The translations under genes were made by a program, and so were the position numbers. The notes below the pieces were generated by a model. That model was not told the origin of the DNA. It made no database searches and saw only the letters and a program-made list of their open reading frames with translations. From Planctomycetaceae bacterium (GTDB lineage Bacteria > Planctomycetota > UBA1135 > GCA-002686595), in the NCBI GenBank assembly GCA_013360535.1, contig JABWBL010000003.1, forward strand, positions 1 to 25,186: DNA of 25,186 nt, given 5' to 3'. Positions 1-6,717 of this stretch are shown here, one piece after another. Positions within the stretch are counted from its first letter, which is position 1. Each line of letters begins with the position of its first letter.

Positions 1-317
1 AGGATCGGCAGCGCGAACGCCGCCGTCTTGCCGGTGCCCGTCGCCGCCTGCCCGAGCACGTCGCGCCCCGCGATCACGTGCGGGATCGCCTCGCGCTGGA
101 TCGGCGTCGGCTCCTCGTACCCCAGGTCCGCCAGCGCCTTGCAGAGCTCCTCGCCCAGCCCCAGCGCCGCAAACTCCGCGGCTCCGCTCGGCTTCACCGC
201 TTCCACGCCCTGTTCCGCTTCCATTCCGTCACCCATCCCTTCACCCCGTTCGTCGCCCATCCGTGCTTGCCCCGCGCGCTCTTCCGTCGCGCCCTCCGAC
301 ACTTCATCGTTCATCAT
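1..317 (-). CDS. DEAD-box ATP-dependent RNA helicase, N-terminal part (cut by window edge)
   Basis: Reading the minus strand from 317 towards 1 gives an open frame that runs off the left edge. The visible 105 residues contain the Q motif ([14 protein letters not shown]) followed by Walker A / motif I ([16 protein letters not shown]). Together these are diagnostic of DEAD-box RNA helicases, which unwind RNA duplexes using ATP in the cytoplasm. Upstream of the Q motif is a low-complexity acidic Gly/Glu-rich leader. Possible ATG starts are at 317, 314, 260, 236 and 224, and an in-frame stop lies just upstream at 356-354. I give the longest ATG start, but 224, nearest the conserved part, is equally plausible. 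The DEAD motif itself lies outside the window, so the subfamily (RhlE, DeaD and so on) cannot be assigned. Confidence 0.9.
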   Translation of the reverse strand, partial: MMNDEVSEGATEERAGQARMGDERGEGMGDGMEAEQGVEAVKPSGAAEFAALGLGEELCKALADLGYEEPTPIQREAIPHVIAGRDVLGQAATGTGKTAAFALPI

Positions 318-433
318 CGAACCGCGGAGTCTCGCACACCCCGCCCGATCCGGCTACCCCACGCCCCGCCACCGCGCTCCACGGGCCCGGGAAGCCCCAT
401 TCCACCCTTCGTCGCTCGCCGAGCGCGCAGAGC

Positions 434-518
434 TGGTGCGGAAGACGGGACTTGAACCCGTACGCCTTGCGGCACGAGATCCTAAGTCTCGCGCGTCTGC
501 CAATTTCGCCACTTCCGC
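434..518 (-). tRNA. tRNA-Leu (anticodon UAG), CCA encoded
   Basis: On the minus strand the 5' acceptor GCGGAAG (518-512) pairs with CTTCCGC (444-438), followed by discriminator A and an encoded CCA (436-434). The anticodon arm is CGAGA-CTTAGGA-TCTCG, giving anticodon UAG, which reads CUA/CUG leucine codons. A long variable arm follows, as expected for a class II tRNA, and the T arm is ACGGG-TTCAAGT-CCCGT. Just upstream, TAGACT ten bases before the 5' end could be a -10 element for a stable-RNA promoter, but no convincing -35 is visible. Confidence 0.97.
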
Positions 519-577
519 AGGGAGCGGCAGTCTAACAACGCCCGTCGATGGCGCTGCGGGAGCCGGTCTGGAGGTTC

Positions 578-596
578 GCTCCCGAAAGTCGGGAGC
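578..596. other. Perfect 8-bp inverted repeat upstream of the FG-GAP gene
   Basis: GCTCCCGA (578-585) and TCGGGAGC (589-596) form a perfect 8-bp stem with a three-base loop. The half-site CGGGAGC recurs at 557-563 and 658-664. All copies lie between the divergent tRNA-Leu and the FG-GAP gene starting at 696, so a terminator role is not obvious. An operator or 5' leader structure is possible. No function is assigned. Confidence 0.4.
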
Positions 597-695
597 CGTG
601 TAACGGCGCGCCCGAACCGCGGATCGTTCCGAGGTCGGCGGCGGCGACTCTCACTTTCGGGAGCGTGCGGCCGTCGCCATCGAAGGAGGAGAGAG

Positions 696-2417
696 ATGAA
701 GCGTGCCGTTGCCGTGATCGGGAGTGTCCTTGGCTTGAGCGCGAGCGCCCTGGCGCAGGCGCCGCTGTACGACTTCTTCTCGCTGACCGCCGGCGAACAG
801 CTCGGCAGCGCGGTCGCCGCCGCGGGCGACGTCAACGGCGACGGGTTCGGCGACATCGCGATCGGCGCCGAGCGTGCGGCCGGCTTTCAGCCCGATTCGG
901 GCGTGGTCCGCATCTACTCGGGCCAGAACGCGAGCTTGATCCGCGAGCTCAAGGGCGAGCTCACTGGCGACCGCTTCGGTCACGCCATCGAGTCGCTGGG
1001 CGACGTCGACGGCGACGGCGTCGCGGATCTGCTCGTCGGCGCTCCGCTCCACGACGCATTCCTCGGGGTCGACCGCGGCGCCGCCTACATCTATTCCGGT
1101 GCCACCGGAGTGCCGATCGAGAAGCTCTACGGCAACAGCGCCGATTGCCAATTCGGCTGGTCGGTCACCGCCGTGCCCGATGTCAATTTCGACGGTGTGC
1201 GCGATTTCGCCGTGGGCGCGCCGCGTGAGGGGACGGGCGGGCTCACGCTCAATGGCACCGTGCGCATCTACTCAGGTGCCACTCGCAGCTTGCACCGGCT
1301 TCATTCCGGCGCCGCGACGGGCGACCGTTTTGGCTATTCGATCGACGGTGCGCGCGACAGCAACGCCGACGGTCGTGGCGACCTGATCGTCGGTGCGCCC
1401 CAGGCCGACGCGGCCTCCATCTTCGACTCGGGTCGCGCGTATCGCATTTCCGGCGCACCGTCGGGCAGCGCGACGCTCACCACCTACAGCGGCTCGACGG
1501 TCGCGGGTTGGCTCGGCCACGCGGTCGCGTCGGTCCCTGACACCAATGGCGATGGAATTCCCGAAGTCGCCGTGGGCGAGCCCTTTGCGAGCATCGGCGG
1601 CGTCTCCGGCTCGGGCCGCATTCGCATGTTCTCCGGCACGACCGGAGCGGTGTTGCTCACGCTCACCGGCGCCACGAACGACAGCTTCGGCTGGGTGATG
1701 GCGGCGATGCAGGACTTCGACGGCGACGGTCGCGGTGACCTGCTCGTCGGCAATCCGTTCGCGGAGTACAACGGCTGGACCAACGTCGGCCTCGCGCACG
1801 TCTACAGCGGTGCGACCGGTGCGCTGCTCACGACCGCCTCGGGGTACTACGACGGCGAGGGCTTCGGCGACAGCGTCGCCGACCTTGGCGACGTCAACGG
1901 CGACGGCTTCCACGACGTGATCTTCGGCTCGGCGGCCTACAACCTCTACGGCACCAATGCCGGCCGCGCGCGCACCGCGCTCGGCAACGCCGAGTTCCCG
2001 AGCAACTACTGCACGGCCAAGGTCAACTCCGCCGGCTGCACGCCCTTCATCGGCATCGGCGGCTGCGCGAGCGCCACGGTCGGCCAGCTGCAGATCGTCG
2101 GCGTCAACGTGATTCCGCATGTAGCCGGCCTGATGATCTGGTCGCACACGTCTGCGGCGACGCCCTACTTCGGGAGCCAGCTGTGTGTCGGCGGCCCGAT
2201 CCGCCGCACGCCCGTCCAGATCTCGACCGAAAACGTCGGCGGCTCGCTGCCCTGCGACGGCGTCTTCAGCTACGTCTTCAGCCACGCGCAAATGGCCGCC
2301 GAGGGCTTCGTCCCCGGCACGACCCTCTACGCCCAGTACTGGCACCGCGACTCCGGCTTCTCCGCGCCCAACAACTTCGGCCTCACCAACGGCGTGAGCA
2401 TTCCGATCCTGCCCTGA
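696..2417 (+). CDS. Exported seven-repeat FG-GAP beta-propeller protein with Cys-marked C-terminal module
   Basis: 573 residues. The ATG at 696 is preceded by a strong Shine-Dalgarno (AAGGAGGA, 683-690, five-base spacing). Residues 1-20 are a Sec signal peptide (basic MKR, hydrophobic core, ALA before Gln). Seven D-x-N/D-x-D-G calcium-loop repeats follow, for example DVNGDGFGDIAIGA, DVDGDGVADLLVGA, DFDGDGRGDLLVGN and DVNGDGFHDVIFGS. Each is paired with an I-Y-S-G/FG strand, as in integrin-alpha FG-GAP repeats, so one seven-bladed propeller is inferred. Residues about 438-573 form the module shared with other proteins here: YC, GCTP, LC, RRTP, then QYWHRD near the end. It is expected at the surface or outside the cell; ligand and role are unknown. 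It looks monocistronic and has a hairpin just after the stop. Confidence 0.88.
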   Translation: MKRAVAVIGSVLGLSASALAQAPLYDFFSLTAGEQLGSAVAAAGDVNGDGFGDIAIGAERAAGFQPDSGVVRIYSGQNASLIRELKGELTGDRFGHAIESLGDVDGDGVADLLVGAPLHDAFLGVDRGAAYIYSGATGVPIEKLYGNSADCQFGWSVTAVPDVNFDGVRDFAVGAPREGTGGLTLNGTVRIYSGATRSLHRLHSGAATGDRFGYSIDGARDSNADGRGDLIVGAPQADAASIFDSGRAYRISGAPSGSATLTTYSGSTVAGWLGHAVASVPDTNGDGIPEVAVGEPFASIGGVSGSGRIRMFSGTTGAVLLTLTGATNDSFGWVMAAMQDFDGDGRGDLLVGNPFAEYNGWTNVGLAHVYSGATGALLTTASGYYDGEGFGDSVADLGDVNGDGFHDVIFGSAAYNLYGTNAGRARTALGNAEFPSNYCTAKVNSAGCTPFIGIGGCASATVGQLQIVGVNVIPHVAGLMIWSHTSAATPYFGSQLCVGGPIRRTPVQISTENVGGSLPCDGVFSYVFSHAQMAAEGFVPGTTLYAQYWHRDSGFSAPNNFGLTNGVSIPILP

Positions 2418-2422
2418 GCCCT

Positions 2423-2439
2423 CGCGCGTTGCTCGCGCG
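2423..2439 (+). terminator. Possible Rho-independent terminator after the 696-2417 gene
   Basis: CGCGCG (2423-2428), loop TTGCT, CGCGCG (2434-2439), then a pyrimidine-rich tail CTTCTCTTT. It lies five bases after the stop codon. The stem is GC-rich and the tail is only partly T, so this is a moderate call. Confidence 0.4.
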
Positions 2440-2528
2440 CTTCTCTTTGCGACCCGCGCCGCGCCCTCCTGGGCTCGTCGCGGGTCGTCCGCGTTTCGAC
2501 CAGCGAGCGTGGCCTGCGCCTTTCGCCA

Positions 2529-2801
2529 TCAGACCGCGCGCTTCGCACTCCCCGGCGCCGCTGTCCCCTTCAACAGTCCCGCCACGCTCAGGTCCTCATC
2601 GAGTCCCGGCCAGTGGATTCCTTGGCCTTCCCCGATCAGGCGCCAGTCCTTCCGCTGCTCCACCGTCGCCTTCAGCAACTTCGGGAACCACACCAGCGGC
2701 ACCCCCAGCTTCCGCCCATCCGCGAGCTCCACCCAGAGTTGTTCCTCATCCAGCGCGACCTTCACCGCGCGCGGATCCCCACTAGGCCCCGAAGTACTCA
2801 C
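2529..2801 (-). CDS. DUF2442 domain-containing protein
   Basis: 90 residues from a GTG start at 2801. The pattern is that of DUF2442: VALDEEQLWVELADGRKLGVP, a VPLVWFPKLLKAT block, EQRKDWRLI, then GIHWPGLDEDLSVAGLLKG. These proteins are small and soluble, commonly sit next to a DUF4160 gene, and have been suggested to act as two-gene modules, possibly toxin-antitoxin-like; function is unproven. Here the gene overlaps by 20 bases the end of a DUF4160-like remnant (stop at 2782), which is the usual order, but that partner is broken. The last residues (TAAPGSAKRAV) go slightly beyond the conserved core. Family identity is firm from the motif string; role is open. Confidence 0.85.
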   Translation of the reverse strand: MSTSGPSGDPRAVKVALDEEQLWVELADGRKLGVPLVWFPKLLKATVEQRKDWRLIGEGQGIHWPGLDEDLSVAGLLKGTAAPGSAKRAV

Positions 2802-2907
2802 GCCATGCCTCCAAGAAACGCTCCCGATGCCCTTCGACCTGTCGCTCGAGCCAGCGCAACTCGTGGCTGTTCAAGCGACTCGACGACGCCAAGGGTACCC
2901 GGTTCCG
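2782..2907 (-). pseudogene. C-terminal remnant of a DUF4160 gene
   Basis: The minus frame ending in TAG at 2784-2782 encodes about 41 residues whose end, LNSHELRWLERQVEGHRERF followed by LEAWREYFGA, matches the typical DUF4160 C-terminus (helix with E-L-x-x-I/L-E-x-x-V, then L-x-x-x-W-x-x-Y-F). The frame is closed upstream by TGA at 2910-2908, and only about 50 bases separate that stop from the neighbouring ankyrin gene. There is no room for the N-terminal half of the roughly 80-residue domain (the R-M-Y-x-x-D/HPPPHFH region). The fragment overlaps the start of the DUF2442 gene as intact pairs do. I read it as a decayed partner; a frameshifted or unannotated short gene is the alternative. Confidence 0.55.
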
Positions 2908-2960
2908 TCAAGGACTTGGCGAGCGTGCGCCGTCGCTCCACGCGGGTCCGCAACCAGAGC

Positions 2961-4109
2961 TCACGGCGCGCTCATCCACGGGGTTTCGGAGGGATTGTTG
3001 GGGTGGTAGCCGCGGAACGAAACGTGCTGGGGATCGTGGGGGAGCCGATGGATCTGCGAACCTGCGAGCGGGCCGAGCAGTCGGAGGCTCCCGGTCCACA
3101 CCGAGCGGAACCAAGTGAATTCGGGACCGGCACACTCGGGGAGCCATCGCGGTTCGCCGGCCTGCGACATCGTGGAGCTCGATAGCGACGGGCCCGAACG
3201 GATGTCGAGCCGAAGCGCGTCACCGTGCAGTCCTGTTTGGAACTTGCCGAGAATCGACGGCAGTCCCATCGAGTCGAGATCCGCGGCCATCAGCTCGAAT
3301 TCTCGCGGATTCGCTCGCGTCACGAGCAGGTCGGGCTGGCGGGAATCGGTTGTGAGGTCGATCAGCACGGTGCCATCGTCCCAGATCGCCCACTTCAGGT
3401 CCGCGGGACGGGTGTACCACGTGACTCGCAACAAGGCGAAGCGTGGCGGCGAGCCGTCCCATTCGCGCAGTCGGCGAGCGGAATCGACGTCGAGCGCGGT
3501 GGGCGAGACACGCGAGGGATCCAGTGGCATCGCGAGTCCGTCGCGCAGCAGGTATTCCTCCGGGCTCACGCCAGCGGCGTCTGGCCGGTTGGGGTCGGCG
3601 CCGAGCTCGACCAGCCGCGCGAACACGCGTTCGCGCCCCGAAAGGGCCGCAAAATGCAGGGGCGTGCGTCCGGTGGCGCAGGGGCGATCGAGCTCGTCGG
3701 GTCGAAGCCGCGCAAGCGCTTCCAGTGCATCGAGGGAGCCGTGCAAGGCGGCGAGATGGAACGGTCCGAAACCGTCGGCGCGGGCGGCCGAGGCCTCCGG
3801 GTTGAAGGCGTGGAGCGCTTCGATGACCCAGGTGCGGTTCGCCACGGCAGCGATCTCGACCGCGGAAAAGCCCTCCGGGCAACGCAGGACTGCCTTTTCG
3901 GACAACAACTGCTCGTACCACCCCGAATATGCACAACCGGCGGCTCTCAGCAGGAACGGGAAATCGACAGTTGCGGCAATGGAGCTGGTCGCGGCGGGTT
4001 CGGACTCGCGCTTCGCGACCGGATTGGAAACACACGCCCAAAGTGTTGAAAGGGCCAGCGCGCCCAAGAGGCCAGTCCGCCTCCTTATCCCACGCGAATC
4101 GGACTTCAT
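2961..4109 (-). CDS. Ankyrin-repeat lipoprotein
   Basis: 382 residues from ATG 4109. The N-terminus has arginines, a hydrophobic stretch (TGLLGALALSTLWAC) and Cys26 in a slightly non-canonical lipobox (L-W-A-C), so lipid anchoring is likely. Residues about 79-190 hold three to four ankyrin repeats; the clearest are DGFGPFHLAALHGSLDALEA and TGRTPLHFAALSGRERVFAR followed by LVELGADPNRPDAAG. Ankyrin repeats bind other proteins. Residues 210-382 are not recognised: they are rich in W and acidic residues, and have a WAIWDDGTVLIDL segment suggestive of a beta fold. The gene follows the bacilliredoxin/147-residue pair on the same strand with a 64-base gap, and its stop lies about 50 bases before the DUF4160 remnant. 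No clear Shine-Dalgarno is seen. Confidence 0.8.
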   Translation of the reverse strand: MKSDSRGIRRRTGLLGALALSTLWACVSNPVAKRESEPAATSSIAATVDFPFLLRAAGCAYSGWYEQLLSEKAVLRCPEGFSAVEIAAVANRTWVIEALHAFNPEASAARADGFGPFHLAALHGSLDALEALARLRPDELDRPCATGRTPLHFAALSGRERVFARLVELGADPNRPDAAGVSPEEYLLRDGLAMPLDPSRVSPTALDVDSARRLREWDGSPPRFALLRVTWYTRPADLKWAIWDDGTVLIDLTTDSRQPDLLVTRANPREFELMAADLDSMGLPSILGKFQTGLHGDALRLDIRSGPSLSSSTMSQAGEPRWLPECAGPEFTWFRSVWTGSLRLLGPLAGSQIHRLPHDPQHVSFRGYHPNNPSETPWMSAP

Positions 4110-4173
4110 GTCGACCGTCGATAGCAGCCCTCGCGGCGCGAACCTACACGGTGGAGCGGAATCGGGGCCGGAT

Positions 4174-4617
4174 TCAGGCCAAGAGCTCCGCCGCCGCCGC
4201 GCGGCGTTCGGCGGTGGCTTGCGCGTTGATGCGGTCGAGGCCTTGCTCGAATTCGGCGAGGAGTGTGGGGGTGTACTTCGAGCGGTCGAAGCCGTGGCGC
4301 TGGCGGAAGGCCTTGAGGAAGTGGTTGCGCTCGCGGTCGAGCACGTCCTGGCGTTCGATCCAGCGGCGCAGGAGGGGCGCGACGTGGGGGCCGGGGCCGG
4401 TGGGGAATTGGGCGGCGGGGAAGAGTTGGGGGACGAGCTCGCGAGCGGCGGGCGAGAGGTCGAGCACGACCGCCGGGCCGTCGCCGAGGCCGCACTGGCG
4501 CTGGACGTCGAGGGCGGCCTGATGGAGGGCCGTGCCAGCCGCCTGCTTGGCGCGCGACTGGTACACGGCCTCCTGCAGGAATCGCTCGGCCAGCTCGAGC
4601 CGCGCCTCGGCGTCCAC
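4174..4617 (-). CDS. Unrecognised 147-residue helical protein
   Basis: The GTG start at 4617 lies eight bases after the stop of the bacilliredoxin gene, so the two are very likely co-transcribed. The protein appears mostly alpha-helical and charged. It has no signal peptide, no membrane segment and no motif I recognise. Notable stretches are LAERFLQEAVYQSRAKQAAG, the central FPAAQFPTGPGPHVAPLLRR, and LDRERNHFLKAFRQRHGFDR. The C-terminus is Ala/Glu-rich. Being the tight downstream partner of a thiol-redox protein hints at a related role, but this is only inference. Two antisense frames over this region are open but look like compositional shadows. Confidence 0.65.
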   Translation of the reverse strand: MDAEARLELAERFLQEAVYQSRAKQAAGTALHQAALDVQRQCGLGDGPAVVLDLSPAARELVPQLFPAAQFPTGPGPHVAPLLRRWIERQDVLDRERNHFLKAFRQRHGFDRSKYTPTLLAEFEQGLDRINAQATAERRAAAAELLA

Positions 4618-4625
4618 GGACCGAC

Positions 4626-5039
4626 CTAGCAGTGCTGCTCGAAGGCGGCGTTCAGGACCTTGGCGATGTTGGCCGGGTCCTGGCCCTCGATGTCGTGGCG
4701 CTGAAGCATCGTGACGAGCTTGCCGTCCTTCATCAGCGCGATCTGCGGCGAGCTGGGGCGGTAGGGCGCCCAGTAAGAGCGCGCTTTCTGCGTCGCGTCG
4801 CCTTCCATGCCGGCGAACACGGTGTAGAGGTTCGTCGGCTTCTTCTGGGCGAGCTGGAGCGCCAAACGCAGGCCCGGGCGCGCACCACCGGCCGCGCAGC
4901 CGCAGACGGAGTTGACGAAGATCAGAGTGGTGCCGGGCTGCTTGACGGCGGTGTCGACGTCCGCGGGCGTGCGGAGCTCCTTCACGCCCAGGCGGGTCAC
5001 CTCGTCACGCATCGGCTGAACCATTTCGGGGTCGTACAT
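4626..5039 (-). CDS. BrxA/BrxB family bacilliredoxin-like protein
   Basis: 137 residues from ATG 5039, a normal length for the YphP/YqiW (BrxA/BrxB) family. It opens MYDPEMVQPMRDEVTRLGVK and has the thioredoxin-like FVNSVCGCAAG motif (C46-G-C48), then FAGMEGDATQKAR, SPQIALMKDGKLV and QRHDIEGQDP, all hallmarks of this family. In Bacillus, such proteins remove bacillithiol from oxidised protein thiols; family members also occur in bacteria where the low-molecular-weight thiol is less certain. It is cytoplasmic. A weak AGGA lies upstream of the start. The open frame continues far upstream, but conservation begins exactly at MYDPEMV, so I use that start. It leads a minus-strand group and is divergent from the WbsX-family gene 135 bases away. 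Confidence 0.92.
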   Translation of the reverse strand: MYDPEMVQPMRDEVTRLGVKELRTPADVDTAVKQPGTTLIFVNSVCGCAAGGARPGLRLALQLAQKKPTNLYTVFAGMEGDATQKARSYWAPYRPSSPQIALMKDGKLVTMLQRHDIEGQDPANIAKVLNAAFEQHC

Positions 5040-5174
5040 CGCTCTAGTTCCTGCTTGGAGGGGTCTCGGGCGCCCTTCTTGGGCCATCCGAGCGGGAGAG
5101 TCTACCGTTCGCGGCAGTTTTTGGGAGCGCGGCGCCCGCGCGCACCCCGTTACCCTCGGTGCCGGCCTCCTCCG

Positions 5175-6269
5175 ATGCGCCTCGCCGCCTACGTCTACTC
5201 CGGTTGGCACGCCACGCCGGAACGCGACGCGAGCTTCCACCCGGGCTTCACCGAGTGGGAGCTCGTGGAGCAGTGCCGTCCGCGCTTCGAGGGCCACGCG
5301 CAGCCTCGCTTGCCACTGTGGGGACGTTACGACGACCGCGATCCGCACGAGGTCGGCCGCCGCATCGCCGCCGCGCGCGCCCACGGAATCGACGCCTTCG
5401 TGTACGGCTTCTTCTGGTGCCGCGGCAAGCGCGTGTTCCAGGACGCGCTCGATCTCGGGTTTCTTGGCTCGAGCGAAGGTGCGAGTGCGCCATTCGCGCT
5501 GATGTGGGCCAACCGCATGCCGCGGCGCGTGCTCCCCGTGCGTCGCGCCGACCTGCCCGTGATCGATCCTGAGCGACAGGTGCCGAGCGATGTCGAGGAC
5601 TTCGTGCAATTCCTCGCTTATCTGGGCGAGCGCTATTTCGTGCGACCGAATTACGTGCGAGTGCAGGGACGGCTGTACTTCTCGATCTTCGACACCAGCT
5701 TTTTCCTGCGCGAGCTCGGGCTCGAGGCGGCGACGGAGGCGATCGTCAAGGCGCGCGAGCACCTGCGCGCCCGCGGCCTCGGCGAATTGCACCTTGCGGC
5801 GATCGAACCGGGCCGCGACGTGCGTCCACATCTGCCTCACGTCGGTTTCGACAGCGTCACGAACTACGTGTTGCTCCCCGACTGGAACGGACCGTTCCTG
5901 CAGGACTATGCGGAACGCGCGCGCCTGTGCGCCGAGACGTGGCCCGAGCTCGCGCGCGAGTGTGCCTTGCCGTACATGCCCTCGGTCTCGCCGGGCTGGG
6001 ACGCCTCCGCGCGAGGCGCGGACTTCGGCGACGCGCGCCCGACGAAGTACCCGTGGTGGCCGGTGGTGACGGGCGAGTCGCCGGAGCTCTTCCGCGAGGC
6101 GCTCGTGCGTGCGCTGCGCTGGGCGAGCGCAAACTCGGGCGCCGATGCGCTCACGTTCCTCGCGAGCCTCAACGAATGGTCGGAAGGCCACACGTTGGAG
6201 CCGGACACGCGCTTCGGGCTAGGCTGGCTCGAGGCCGTGCGCGCCGCGCGCAAGGAGGTCGGAACATGA
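5175..6269 (+). CDS. WbsX-like / GH99-like domain glycan enzyme
   Basis: 364 residues from ATG 5175. The protein has the features of WbsX-family proteins: HPGFTEWELVEQCRPRFEGH (residues 22-41), followed by QPRLPLWGRYD, GIDAFVYGFFWCRGKR (71-86), and near the C-terminus NEWSEGHTLEPD followed by FGLGWLEAV. The family has a (beta/alpha)8 GH99-like fold and often lies in O-antigen or polysaccharide loci. It is annotated as a glycosyltransferase in some genomes and as a glycosidase-like protein in others, so the exact reaction is uncertain. There is no signal peptide, hence probably cytoplasmic. The stop overlaps the start of the next gene (ATGA at 6266-6269), showing translational coupling with the small membrane protein. 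Confidence 0.88.
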   Translation: MRLAAYVYSGWHATPERDASFHPGFTEWELVEQCRPRFEGHAQPRLPLWGRYDDRDPHEVGRRIAAARAHGIDAFVYGFFWCRGKRVFQDALDLGFLGSSEGASAPFALMWANRMPRRVLPVRRADLPVIDPERQVPSDVEDFVQFLAYLGERYFVRPNYVRVQGRLYFSIFDTSFFLRELGLEAATEAIVKAREHLRARGLGELHLAAIEPGRDVRPHLPHVGFDSVTNYVLLPDWNGPFLQDYAERARLCAETWPELARECALPYMPSVSPGWDASARGADFGDARPTKYPWWPVVTGESPELFREALVRALRWASANSGADALTFLASLNEWSEGHTLEPDTRFGLGWLEAVRAARKEVGT

Positions 6270-6646
6270 ACGCCGTTTCCTCGAACGAGAAGCTGCCGTC
6301 GATCTTGCGCATGCCGCGCGCGACACTCCTGTGCATCGCGATCCCGTACGGGCTCGCGGCGATCCTCTGCCTGCTGATGCACCCCGAGGTCGGGTCGCTG
6401 CTCGCGCCGCTGCTCGGCCCGTGGGCTGGCAACGTGTACGGGCACCACGACTGCACGATGGCGAACCAGATTCCCGTGCCCTCGGCCATCGTCGCGGGCC
6501 TGCTCGCCGCGGCGCTCGCGACGAGCCGTTTCCTGCGCTCCTCGACGTCCCGTCCAGCGCGTGTCGCGAGCCACGCGTTCCTTGCCTTCGCGGCCACGTC
6601 CTGGTTTCTGTTCGCGCTGTTCTCGACCGTCAACACGCTCGAATGA
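6266..6646 (+). CDS. Small membrane protein, three predicted transmembrane helices
   Basis: 126 residues. The ATG at 6266 overlaps the previous stop (ATGA) and is served by a strong AAGGAGG at 6252-6258 with seven-base spacing. Hydrophobic segments at about residues 17-38, 72-89 and 101-123 suggest three membrane helices. The loop between helices 1 and 2 contains NVYGHHDCTMANQIP, whose His-His-Asp-Cys could be metal- or redox-related, but I recognise no family. Close coupling to the WbsX-like gene suggests a shared role in the cell envelope; this is inference. Confidence 0.75.
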   Translation: MNAVSSNEKLPSILRMPRATLLCIAIPYGLAAILCLLMHPEVGSLLAPLLGPWAGNVYGHHDCTMANQIPVPSAIVAGLLAAALATSRFLRSSTSRPARVASHAFLAFAATSWFLFALFSTVNTLE

Positions 6647-6655
6647 GCGGCCACG

Positions 6656-6676
6656 CGGGCGCGCTCGGAGCGCCCG
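6656..6676 (+). terminator. Possible hairpin terminator after the small membrane protein gene
   Basis: CGGGCGC (6656-6662), seven-base loop, GCGCCCG (6670-6676), starting nine bases after the stop at 6646. No T-tract follows, so it may be only a transcript-end structure. It lies within the 71-base gap before the deoxyhypusine-synthase-like gene. Confidence 0.3.
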
Positions 6677-6717
6677 GGCTGACGGCGGAGCGAGGCCACG
6701 CTAGAGTCTTCCGCCCC

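Noticed and set aside
434..518. tRNA-Leu as an integration site for a mobile element
   Set aside because: No integrase gene, direct repeat of the tRNA 3' end or phage-like gene is seen nearby.
5040..6191. Bacilliredoxin frame extended upstream to 6191
   Set aside because: Family conservation starts exactly at MYDPEMV (5039). The extension is antisense to the WbsX-like gene and is Arg-rich.
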